From an uncultured Bacillota bacterium (GTDB lineage Bacteria; Bacillota; Clostridia; Lachnospirales; Lachnospiraceae): a stretch of DNA of 64,000 nucleotides. This document shows, one piece after another, positions 18,221 to 26,036 of the stretch; the stretch's first letter is position 1, and each line of letters opens with the position of its first letter. The stretch is from positions 84,395 through 148,394 of the forward strand of contig CASEXH010000005.1 of the NCBI GenBank assembly GCA_949291945.1. Reading direction: 5' to 3'. Position numbers and translations under genes: made by a program. The notes beneath the pieces were generated by a model. The model worked only from the letters and a program-made list of their open reading frames with translations. It had not been told where the DNA came from and ran no database searches.

Positions 18221-19546
18221 ATGGGTAAAATTCTATTTTCGCCATTGGGCAAAACAGATCCGATTTCCAATATGAGAGATGGATCGATGTTGCATATTTG
18301 CCGTATATATAAACCGGACGAAGTATATTTGTATATGTCAAAAGAAATTTTGCAGGATCATTGGACAGATAATAGATATTTATATTGTCTGGATAAATTA
18401 AGCGAGAAAATAAAGCATTCTTTTGAGGTGAGGACTATTGAAAGGCCGGATTTAATAAATGTGCATAAACTGGATGATTTCTATGACGAGTTTAGCCGAT
18501 GCCTTCAACAGATTCCGGTGAAAACTGGAGAAAAGATTTTATTGAATGTTTCATCTGGAACACCTGCTATGAAGATGACGCTTCAGGTATTGGCAGGCTT
18601 GCACCCGGATAAATATATTGCCATACAAGTAGAATCACCAGCGAAGGCTTCTAATAAAGAGCATGAAGATACGGATCATTATGATGTAGAACTTCAATGG
18701 GAATATAATCTGGATAATAATGATAAAGAATTTGAAGATAGAAGCTCATATTCAGAAACATCAAGTCTTTTTTTGCATATTCAGAAAGAAAACATTAAAC
18801 GCTTGATCCAAGAATATGATTATTCTGCTGCATTGATGCTGGCGAAAAATATGCGAAAAATGTTATCAGACAAAGCATACATATATATGCAGGCAGCAGA
18901 ACGACGAAACTTGCTGGATATTTTTGGTGTACAGAAAATCCTGGGGAAAGACGCTGGAGTTTTTCTGGATACGATTCATGAGCAGGATAAAAATGTGATA
19001 GAATACTTGCTGAATTTGGAAGTGAAGATTAAAAAGAAACAGTATGCGGATTATATCCGTGCCATCACACCAGCGATATTAGATGTTCTTCTTGCGTATT
19101 TAAGAAATAATATGGGGATAACCGAGAAGGATTTTTGTAGAAAAAATAGCAGGGGGATCTGGTATATAAATATCAATACTATGAAAAAGAAGGCACCAAG
19201 AGTACACGAAATCCTGAAGGCAAAACACAAAGACATAAGAGAAAATCCTTTGTCTTCCGAGTATGTCAGCGAGATCATCATAAATATGGAACAGGACTTT
19301 AAAGTAAGACAAGCGGTATCTGCTTTGAGAGAGGTAGAGAAAAAAGTACGTAATTATGCAGCTCATGAAATTGTGGCAATAACTGCAGAATCCATACAAA
19401 AAGATGCAGGTATGAGTCCGGAAGAAATATTAGAACTTTTAAATTTTCTGGCAGTAAGGGGGAAAATAAGGCTTAAAAAAGAATACTGGAAATCCTATAA
19501 CCTTATGAATGAGAAAATTATTAATGAAATTGACCGGCAGGTATAA
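18221..19546 (+). CDS. csm6: Csm6, cyclic-oligoadenylate-activated RNase
   Basis: A stand-alone ancillary RNase of type III CRISPR. The N-terminal CARF domain has the ligand loop NVSSGTPAMKMTLQVLAG (about residues 109-126). The C-terminal HEPN domain has the R-x4-H catalytic motif RNYAAH at 377-382. Cyclic oligoadenylate made by Cas10 should bind CARF and switch on nonspecific RNA cleavage. The length of 441 residues is normal. It ends the cas1-cas2-csm6 unit. No separate ring nuclease gene is seen nearby. Confidence 0.93.
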   Translation: MGKILFSPLGKTDPISNMRDGSMLHICRIYKPDEVYLYMSKEILQDHWTDNRYLYCLDKLSEKIKHSFEVRTIERPDLINVHKLDDFYDEFSRCLQQIPVKTGEKILLNVSSGTPAMKMTLQVLAGLHPDKYIAIQVESPAKASNKEHEDTDHYDVELQWEYNLDNNDKEFEDRSSYSETSSLFLHIQKENIKRLIQEYDYSAALMLAKNMRKMLSDKAYIYMQAAERRNLLDIFGVQKILGKDAGVFLDTIHEQDKNVIEYLLNLEVKIKKKQYADYIRAITPAILDVLLAYLRNNMGITEKDFCRKNSRGIWYININTMKKKAPRVHEILKAKHKDIRENPLSSEYVSEIIINMEQDFKVRQAVSALREVEKKVRNYAAHEIVAITAESIQKDAGMSPEEILELLNFLAVRGKIRLKKEYWKSYNLMNEKIINEIDRQV

Positions 19547-19607
19547 AATAAACGGAATAATGAGAAGCATAAACATTTTTAATTTTTAAATTCTCTTTAG
19601 GGGAACT

Positions 19608-19663
19608 AGTGTGCTGACACGATCATTTCCATAACAGTTGAATTATGGTCGTGTCAGTACACT
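19608..19663. repeat. Long palindrome at the right border of the CRISPR module
   Basis: AGTGTGCTGACACGA pairs with TCGTGTCAGTACACT apart from one mismatch, and inner arms CCATAA / TTATGG enclose an 8-base loop. The right arm ends at the stop codon of the convergent lysR gene. There is no T tract. It could be a bidirectional terminator for csm6 and lysR, or an element end. Confidence 0.8.
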
Positions 19664-19665
19664 GT

Positions 19666-20589
19666 CTAGCCGTTTATGAGCACCCCGCCGGTCAGGGAAT
19701 GAAGATAATCAATATTGTCATAACTTTTTACAATCTCCTGAAGTTTCAGGATAGGATCCGAAAGAAATTTATCTTTGTGATAGACAAAACTGAACTGCCG
19801 GTTCCATTCGTGGCCGGAGCTGGTAAAGACATAGACCTGGTGGTCTTTCAGGTCCTTCTCCAGAAGCCGCAGAGAGATCACTGCCAGACAGCCGTTGATC
19901 TTCACTGCATTGCGGATGCCGTCGGGAGTGGTTTCCTCAAAGGCCGTCCGGATATGAAGATGGTGACGGCGGATAAAGGTCTCAAAAAGTTCTCTGGTGC
20001 CGCTTCCGGATTCCCGCATAACAAAATTCTGATCGTTCAGGTCTGAGGCTTTAATGGAGGACCTTCCGGCAAAGGGGTGGTCTGTGCCGCAGACCAGGAC
20101 CAGCATATCCCGGACTAGGGGGATGGCCACCAGATCCGGACTTTTGATCTGGCCTTCCACTATGGCCACATCTAAATCCATGTTCAGCAGCTTCTGCTCA
20201 ATGATCCTGGTATTATTTACATAGGAGTACAGTTCCAGATCGGGACATGCTTTTTTTAGATCCCGTACCATATAGGACAGGATGCTGCCTCCCAGAGTGA
20301 TGGTGCCTCCGATGCGTAACCGTTTTATCCGGCTTTCCTGGGCCATGTTTTGTTCTATCAGATCGAACTGGGCCACCACAGGCCTGGCATAGCTGTAGAG
20401 ACGTTTTCCGGCTTCTGTGATAAAAAGTTTTTTTGAGAGCCTCTCAAAAAGCAGAGTCTGGTAGTGTTCCTCAAGCTCCCGGATAGCCTGGCTGACAGAA
20501 GGCTGGGTTATGTAGAGTTTTTCAGCAGCAGCGCTCATTTTTCCCGTGTCTGCCACTGTGATGAAGATTTTCAGATGGCGTATGGTCAT
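19666..20589 (-). CDS. LysR-family transcriptional regulator
   Basis: A 307-residue regulator with an N-terminal winged helix (MTIRHLKIFITVADTGKMSA, then ITQPSVSQAIRELE) and a C-terminal periplasmic-binding-like effector domain from about residue 90. AAGGAGAAATTTT precedes the ATG. It is divergent from the CoA-disulfide reductase/rhodanese gene with about 150 bases between, the usual arrangement for LysR control of the neighbour. The effector is unknown; a sulfur compound is a reasonable guess from the target genes. Confidence 0.9.
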   Translation of the reverse strand: MTIRHLKIFITVADTGKMSAAAEKLYITQPSVSQAIRELEEHYQTLLFERLSKKLFITEAGKRLYSYARPVVAQFDLIEQNMAQESRIKRLRIGGTITLGGSILSYMVRDLKKACPDLELYSYVNNTRIIEQKLLNMDLDVAIVEGQIKSPDLVAIPLVRDMLVLVCGTDHPFAGRSSIKASDLNDQNFVMRESGSGTRELFETFIRRHHLHIRTAFEETTPDGIRNAVKINGCLAVISLRLLEKDLKDHQVYVFTSSGHEWNRQFSFVYHKDKFLSDPILKLQEIVKSYDNIDYLHSLTGGVLING

Positions 20590-20740
20590 AAAATTTCTCC
20601 TTCACACAATCCTGACATTATAGGTATTACCTATGAATTATATAGAATTATATTTCTTTTCTTATACTATTGCAAGTGCTATAATAAAGACAACCGAGAA
20701 AGTGTCCATAAGGCAGAACAAAAGAAAAAGGAGAATGATC

Positions 20741-22378
20741 ATGAAAGTTCTTATTATCGGCGGTGTGGCAGCGGGTACAAAAGTGGCTGCAAAATTAAAG
20801 AGAGAAGACAGGGGAACTGAAGTCCTGATCCTGACAAAAAGCGAAGATATTTCTTATGCAGGATGCGGACTTCCTTATTATGTGGGAGATGTGATCCATG
20901 AGAGGAGCCAGCTTATTGTAAATACTCCCCAGGCTTTTGCAAAGCTTACCGGCGCTGAAGTGAAGACCGGCATAGAAGTTACAGCCCTTGACAGAGAGGG
21001 GAAAAAGGTAACAGCCAAAGATGTGAAAACAGGAGAAACAGCAGAATATTCTTATGACAAGCTGGTTATTGCAACAGGAGCTTCTCCTATTGCCCCTCCT
21101 ATTGAGGGAAAGGACCTGAAGAATATCTTCTTTATGCGAACCCCTCAGGATGCGGAAGATCTGAGAAAAGCTGTGGAGGCTGGCGGAATCAAACGGGCAG
21201 TGATCGCCGGCGGCGGATTTATCGGTCTGGAAGTGGCAGAAAACCTTATGAGCAGAGGAATTCGCACTACGGTTATTGATATGGCACCCCATATCATGCC
21301 GGGATTTGATCCGGAAATGGCAGGATATGTGGAGGACTATCTGGCAGATAACGGTATCATGGCTATGACCAGCACAAGGCTGGAAGGGGTGGAAGGTACA
21401 GAGTCTGTGGAAAAGGTAAAGACCTCCCGCAGGGCCATTAAGGCGGACGCACTCATCATGTCTCTGGGAATCCGTGCCAACACAGCATTCCTGGAGGGAA
21501 CAGATCTGGAGATGGCACCTAACCGCACCATTCTGGTGGACGATCATCTGAGGACTAACGATCCGGATATCTATGCCCTTGGAGACTGTGCAATGGTCAC
21601 CAACCGGATGAACGGCAAGAGGGCCTGGTCTCCTATGGGATCTTCGGCTAATATTGAGGGAAGGATCGCCGCACAGAATCTGGCAGGGGCAGATCTGGCT
21701 TATCCGGGAGTCCTGGGAACCGGCGTGGTAAAACTTCCCGGCCTGAATGCAGGCCGCACAGGACTTAATGAGGAAGCTGCCAGGGCAGAAGGCCATGATG
21801 TGATTACAGTGACAACAGTGGTGGATGATAAGGCACATTATTATCCCGGCGCAGGAAACTTTATTGTGAAGATGATCGCTGACAGGACTACAGGAGAATT
21901 TCTGGGTATTCAGGTGCTGGGAAAAGGTGCTGTGGATAAAATGGTGGATATTGCCGTGACTGCTATCAGTCTGAAAGCTACCGTATACCAGCTGAGAGAT
22001 CTGGACTTTGCCTATGCGCCGCCATTCTCTACCGCTATCCATCCCTTTGACCATACCATCAATGTGCTGATCAATAAAATGGAGGGTAAACTGGATTCTT
22101 TCACTCCTGCAGAATTTCAGGAAGGAAAAGCGGCAGGATATACCATTCTGGATGCAGGGCTGGCGCCTTCCATCGAGGGAGCAGAATTTATCAATCCTGC
22201 GGAAGTAGAGGGAGAGCTTCCCGGACATGACAAAGAGGAAAAACTCCTTCTGGTATGTACCAAAGGAAAACGGGCTTATCTCCTTCAGAACCGTCTGAAA
22301 TATTACGGTTATACCAACACAAAAGTTCTGGAAGGTGGAACAACCTTTAACGGCACAGAGCTGTATCCAGAAGAATAG
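20741..22378 (+). CDS. CoA-disulfide reductase-like flavoprotein fused to rhodanese
   Basis: A 545-residue FAD/NAD(P)H oxidoreductase of the CoA-disulfide reductase / persulfide reductase group. The N-terminal FAD loop is VLIIGGVAAGTKVAAKL, and the redox cysteine is in SYAGCGLPYYVGD (near residue 43). A second nucleotide-binding loop is VIAGGGFIGLEVAENL. From about residue 450 a rhodanese domain follows, with its active-site cysteine in LLLVCTKGKRAYLLQNRL. I start at 20741 because AAAAAGGAG lies upstream; an earlier in-frame ATG at 20633 is unlikely. Fusions of this type reduce polysulfide or CoA-persulfide. A siroheme reductase follows, pointing to sulfur metabolism. Confidence 0.9.
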   Translation: MKVLIIGGVAAGTKVAAKLKREDRGTEVLILTKSEDISYAGCGLPYYVGDVIHERSQLIVNTPQAFAKLTGAEVKTGIEVTALDREGKKVTAKDVKTGETAEYSYDKLVIATGASPIAPPIEGKDLKNIFFMRTPQDAEDLRKAVEAGGIKRAVIAGGGFIGLEVAENLMSRGIRTTVIDMAPHIMPGFDPEMAGYVEDYLADNGIMAMTSTRLEGVEGTESVEKVKTSRRAIKADALIMSLGIRANTAFLEGTDLEMAPNRTILVDDHLRTNDPDIYALGDCAMVTNRMNGKRAWSPMGSSANIEGRIAAQNLAGADLAYPGVLGTGVVKLPGLNAGRTGLNEEAARAEGHDVITVTTVVDDKAHYYPGAGNFIVKMIADRTTGEFLGIQVLGKGAVDKMVDIAVTAISLKATVYQLRDLDFAYAPPFSTAIHPFDHTINVLINKMEGKLDSFTPAEFQEGKAAGYTILDAGLAPSIEGAEFINPAEVEGELPGHDKEEKLLLVCTKGKRAYLLQNRLKYYGYTNTKVLEGGTTFNGTELYPEE

Positions 22379-22434
22379 AGAAACAAATGAACACGCAGGC
22401 ATAAAAGTATAAAGAATACAGGGAGGAAATTTTT

Positions 22435-23388
22435 ATGGCAACACTTACCGTAAGCAAGGAAGATGAAAAGAGAGTGAAGGCCCTGGGCTTTCTCAGCAAC
22501 AAAGGCACGGATAATTTTTCCGGAAGGATCGTGACCAGAAACGGGAAGATCACCGCGGACCAGCAGATTGCCATCGGAGAGGCCGCAAAGAAATTCGGAA
22601 ATGGAAATGTTACGTATACTACCCGTCTTACTGTAGAGGTTCAGGGAATTCCTTATGAGAAGATCGATGAATTCCGGGCCTTTATCCAGGAAGCCGGACT
22701 GGATACCGGGGGGACCGGTTCTAAAGTGCGTCCTGTAGTTTCCTGTAAGGGAACCACCTGCCAGTATGGACTGATCGATACCTTTGCCCTTTCTGAAGAA
22801 ATCCATGAGAAGTTTTATGTAGGATACCACGGAGTGAAGCTGCCCCACAAATTTAAAATTGCTGTGGGAGGATGTCCAAATAACTGTGTAAAACCGAATC
22901 TCAATGACCTGGGTATTATCGGACAGAGGATCCCCAACTATGACCAGGACCTTTGCAACGGCTGTAAAAAATGCGGCGTAGTCAAAGCCTGTCCGGTGGG
23001 AGCTGTGGCAGTTGTAGACGGCCTTATGGAAATTGACAAAGAAAAATGTATCAACTGCGGAAGATGTATCGGAAGCTGCCATTTTGATGCCATTGAAGAC
23101 GGAACTAACGGATACAAGGTTTATATCGGAGGAAGATGGGGCAAGAAGATCGCCATGGGCAAAACACTGAATAAGATCTTTACTTCTAAAGAAGAGGTCA
23201 TTAAGCTGGTGGAAAAAGCCATCCTTTTCTACAGAGAGCAAGGGAAGACCGGCGAGCGTTTTGCGGAAACGGTAGAGAGACTGGGATTTGAAAATGTAGA
23301 AGCACAGCTTCTTTCAGATGACATCCTGGAGAGAAAACAGGAGATCCTGGAAGCCAAACTTCATGAAACCGGAGGAGCTACCTGCTAA
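22435..23388 (+). CDS. Small siroheme sulfite/nitrite-reductase-like protein with two ferredoxin clusters
   Basis: 317 residues. The N-terminal part (about 1-70) is the ferrodoxin-like half domain of sulfite reductases. SCKGTTCQYG (near 102) and GGCPNNCVKPN (near 145) hold cysteines expected to bind the 4Fe-4S/siroheme pair. Two 4Fe-4S ferredoxin motifs follow: CNGCKKCGVVKACPVG and CINCGRCIGSC. This one-subunit form resembles AsrC-like reductases of anaerobes. GGAGGAAATTTTT precedes the ATG. It is 56 bases after the CoA-disulfide reductase/rhodanese gene, so both likely act on sulfur compounds. The substrate (sulfite or another oxyanion) is not determined. Confidence 0.87.
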   Translation: MATLTVSKEDEKRVKALGFLSNKGTDNFSGRIVTRNGKITADQQIAIGEAAKKFGNGNVTYTTRLTVEVQGIPYEKIDEFRAFIQEAGLDTGGTGSKVRPVVSCKGTTCQYGLIDTFALSEEIHEKFYVGYHGVKLPHKFKIAVGGCPNNCVKPNLNDLGIIGQRIPNYDQDLCNGCKKCGVVKACPVGAVAVVDGLMEIDKEKCINCGRCIGSCHFDAIEDGTNGYKVYIGGRWGKKIAMGKTLNKIFTSKEEVIKLVEKAILFYREQGKTGERFAETVERLGFENVEAQLLSDDILERKQEILEAKLHETGGATC

Positions 23389-23439
23389 AACCGGACAGGG
23401 AAAATGACCAGCAGACAGAGGAAAAGGACGGTTCTCCCG

Positions 23440-23468
23440 TTGACAAATGAAATACAGATTGCTATGAT
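23440..23468 (+). promoter_or_regulatory. Promoter of dapF
   Basis: TTGACA, 17 bases, TATGAT. It lies about 85 bases upstream of the dapF start and is the only strong sigma-A match in the gap. Confidence 0.75.
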
Positions 23469-23480
23469 AAAGCAAAGTGA

Positions 23481-23520
23481 AGGAAGAGGGTATCTTAGAG
23501 AAAAGAGGCCCTCTTTTCCT
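23481..23520 (+). promoter_or_regulatory. Two competing hairpins in the dapF leader
   Basis: AAGAGGG (23484) and GAAAAGAG (23500) can each pair with the same downstream arm CCCTCTTTTC (23509-23518). The second pairing is a tight 8-bp hairpin running into a T-rich stretch. The element lies between promoter and gene, so it may be an attenuator, or it may simply terminate upstream sulfur-operon transcripts. Confidence 0.55.
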
Positions 23521-23551
23521 TTGGAAAATTCAGAATATGGGAGGTATCAAT

Positions 23552-24385
23552 ATGAAGTTTACGAAGATGCAGGGAATCGGGAATGATTATGTTTATGTAA
23601 ACTGTTTTACAGAGAAAATAGACAATCCTTCAGAAGTGGCTGTAAAGGTCAGCGACCGGCATTTCGGTATCGGATCTGACGGCTTGATTCTGATCAATCC
23701 TTCAGAAAAAGCAGACTTTGAGATGGAGATGTACAACGCTGACGGCAGCCAAGGGGCGATGTGCGGCAACGGGATCCGCTGTGTGGCAAAGTATGTCTAT
23801 GACTATGGTCTCACGGAAAAGACCAGTATCTCAGTAGACACCAAAAGCGGTGTGAAATATCTGGAGCTGACTGTGAAGGACGGGAAGGTGAAAGAAGTCC
23901 GGGTAAATATGGGCTCCCCTATCCTGGAGACAGGGAAGATCCCCATGATATATTCCAAGAGTCCGGTGATTAGCCAGCCGCTGAACATAAATCAGGAAAT
24001 CTATGAGGTGACGGCAGTTTCCATGGGAAATCCCCATGCTGTAGTTTATGTAGAGGATGTAAAAAATCTGAAGATCGAAGAAATCGGCCCCTGGTTTGAA
24101 AAAAGCAAAGCCTTTCCCGAAAGTGTGAATACGGAATTTGTCCGTGTAATCGACAGACACACAGTGGAAATGCGTGTCTGGGAGAGAGGCAGCGGGGAGA
24201 CTCTGGCCTGCGGCACAGGAGCCTGTGCAGTTACCGTAGCCAGTGTGCTGAACGGCTACACTGATGAAGAAGTAACCGTTCATCTTTTAGGAGGCGATCT
24301 GAAAATATTCTGGGACAGAAAGGAGAACCTGGTGTATATGACCGGCCCGGCAGAAGTGGTCTTTGACGGGGAGATTACACTGTAA
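23552..24385 (+). CDS. dapF: Diaminopimelate epimerase
   Basis: Interconverts LL- and meso-diaminopimelate for lysine and peptidoglycan synthesis. About 277 residues. The two catalytic cysteines sit in GAMCGNGIRCVAKY and ETLACGTGACAVTVA. The N-terminal MKFTKMQGIGNDYVYVNCF is the canonical start and follows GGGAGGTATCAAT, so I reject the upstream in-frame ATG at 23477. It has its own promoter and a structured leader. Confidence 0.96.
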   Translation: MKFTKMQGIGNDYVYVNCFTEKIDNPSEVAVKVSDRHFGIGSDGLILINPSEKADFEMEMYNADGSQGAMCGNGIRCVAKYVYDYGLTEKTSISVDTKSGVKYLELTVKDGKVKEVRVNMGSPILETGKIPMIYSKSPVISQPLNINQEIYEVTAVSMGNPHAVVYVEDVKNLKIEEIGPWFEKSKAFPESVNTEFVRVIDRHTVEMRVWERGSGETLACGTGACAVTVASVLNGYTDEEVTVHLLGGDLKIFWDRKENLVYMTGPAEVVFDGEITL

Positions 24386-24403
24386 GGATATAAAGAACTT
24401 AAG

Positions 24404-25771
24404 ATGACATTCATAAAAAAGAACATGAGTATAGAAGACAGAAGATTTTACAAAGACGTATTTCGTCTGGTCATGCCTATGGCGGTACAGAATCTGATCA
24501 ACGTGGGGGTTACTTCTACAGACGTGATCATGCTGGGAAGAGTGGGAGAGAACGCTCTTTCCGGCGTTTCTTTAGCCAACCAGGTATATTTTATCCTCAG
24601 CCTGCTGTTTTTCGGGCTGACTTCCGGCGCCTGTGTGCTGACTGCCCAGTACTGGGGCAAAAAGGACACCAGGACCATAGAAAAAGTAATGGGAATGTCC
24701 TTCCGTATTTCTATTATTGCAGGCATCGTGTTTGCAGTGGGGGCTATTTTCTTCCCACGGTATCTCATGCTGATTTTTACTTCAGATCCGGCTATTATTG
24801 CGGAAGGAGTTTCTTACCTGAAAATTGTAGGATTTTCTTATATTTTGTCGGCTTTTACTAACGTGTACCTGAATATCATCCGCAGCATTGAGCGGGTAGT
24901 CATTGCTACCGTGGTTTATGGGGTTTCTCTTTGTGCAAATATTATTTTAAACTCCATTTTTATTTTCGGACTTTTAGGCTGCCCTGCTATGGGCTCTGCA
25001 GGAGCCGCTCTTGGAACCTTGCTTTCCAGAGCTATTGAGGTTATCATAGTAGTGTATTACGCACAGAAAAAGAATGATGTGGTAAAGATCCATATCCGAG
25101 ACTTCTTTGTGAGGGACAAGGCTCTGGGAAGGGATTTCTTTACCTATGCTTTTCCGGTACTCTTAAATGAGTTTGCCTGGGGAGCAGGCATGGCGGCAAT
25201 CTCTGCTATTGTGGGACATCTGGGAAGCGCTGCAGTGGCGGCCCATTCTGTAACCCAGGTGTGCAGACAGCTTTCCATGGTCATCGGTTTCGGCATCTCC
25301 AGCGCTACGGCTATTATGATCGGAAAAGCTATCGGAGAAAAGAAAGAAGACCTGGCCAGAGAGTATGGACAGCGTTTTGTGAGGCTTTCTATTATCTGCG
25401 GCATCGGCGGAGCCGTGGTGATCCTGGCGATCTCCCCGCTGCTGCCTCTGTTCCTGAAACTGACCCCTCTGGCAAAGAGTTATTTGTCTGCCATGATGGT
25501 AATCATGTCCTACTATGTGATCGGCCAGTCTTTAAACAGCACCATTGTAGTGGGAGTGCTCCGGGCAGGCGGAGATACCAGGTTCGGACTTTTTCTGGAC
25601 GTGGGAGTTATGTGGCTCTGCTCCATTGTGGGAGCGGCAGTAGGGGCCTTTGTTATAGGAATTCCTATGCCATGGGTTTACATTCTGCTGTGCAGCGACG
25701 AAGTGATCAAGATTCCTTTCTCCCTCTGGAGATATAAGAGTTATCGATGGCTGCGAAATGTAACCAGATAA
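24404..25771 (+). CDS. MATE-family multidrug exporter
   Basis: A 455-residue membrane protein with about 12 hydrophobic helices in two homologous halves. It belongs to the MATE family, which uses Na+ or H+ gradients to export cationic compounds. The segments MPMAVQNLINVGVTSTDVIMLGRVG and ALSGVSLANQVYFI are typical of the first half. The start could also be the ATG at 24425. It lies 18 bases after dapF. The substrate cannot be told from sequence. Confidence 0.9.
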   Translation: MTFIKKNMSIEDRRFYKDVFRLVMPMAVQNLINVGVTSTDVIMLGRVGENALSGVSLANQVYFILSLLFFGLTSGACVLTAQYWGKKDTRTIEKVMGMSFRISIIAGIVFAVGAIFFPRYLMLIFTSDPAIIAEGVSYLKIVGFSYILSAFTNVYLNIIRSIERVVIATVVYGVSLCANIILNSIFIFGLLGCPAMGSAGAALGTLLSRAIEVIIVVYYAQKKNDVVKIHIRDFFVRDKALGRDFFTYAFPVLLNEFAWGAGMAAISAIVGHLGSAAVAAHSVTQVCRQLSMVIGFGISSATAIMIGKAIGEKKEDLAREYGQRFVRLSIICGIGGAVVILAISPLLPLFLKLTPLAKSYLSAMMVIMSYYVIGQSLNSTIVVGVLRAGGDTRFGLFLDVGVMWLCSIVGAAVGAFVIGIPMPWVYILLCSDEVIKIPFSLWRYKSYRWLRNVTR

Positions 25772-25802
25772 AAGGACACAAAAGATTGGAGATGTTGGCT
25801 GG

Positions 25803-26036
25803 ATGAAATTAAATGAGACACCTATAGAGAAAGATTTCCGGGTGGCAGATGTCCGGGAAGAGGAAAAGATCCTCCGCCGTCTGGAAGCCCTTGGGATCCT
25901 GGAAGGAACCAGAGTCCGGGTGCTGAACCGTAAACGAAATGGAGCCACCATTATAAAAGTACGGGGCAGCCGCTGGGCCCTTGGAAATGATATTGCCCAG
26001 GGAATAGAAGTGGAGGAACTGACAGATGAAGAGTGA
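25803..26036 (+). CDS. feoA: FeoA-like ferrous iron transport protein
   Basis: A 77-residue SH3-like domain protein. Residues such as RLEALGILEGTRVRVLNR and the end GNDIAQGIEVEE match FeoA. It is thought to assist FeoB at the membrane. The stop overlaps the feoB start by 11 bases, so the two are translationally coupled. Confidence 0.9.
   Translation: MKLNETPIEKDFRVADVREEEKILRRLEALGILEGTRVRVLNRKRNGATIIKVRGSRWALGNDIAQGIEVEELTDEE

Noticed and set aside
20795..22402. 535-residue minus-strand ORF
   Set aside because: Antisense to the CoA-disulfide reductase/rhodanese gene, with no family resemblance and a cysteine/histidine-rich shadow composition.
24386..24403. Separate promoter for the MATE gene
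   Set aside because: Only 18 bases after dapF; co-transcription is simpler.
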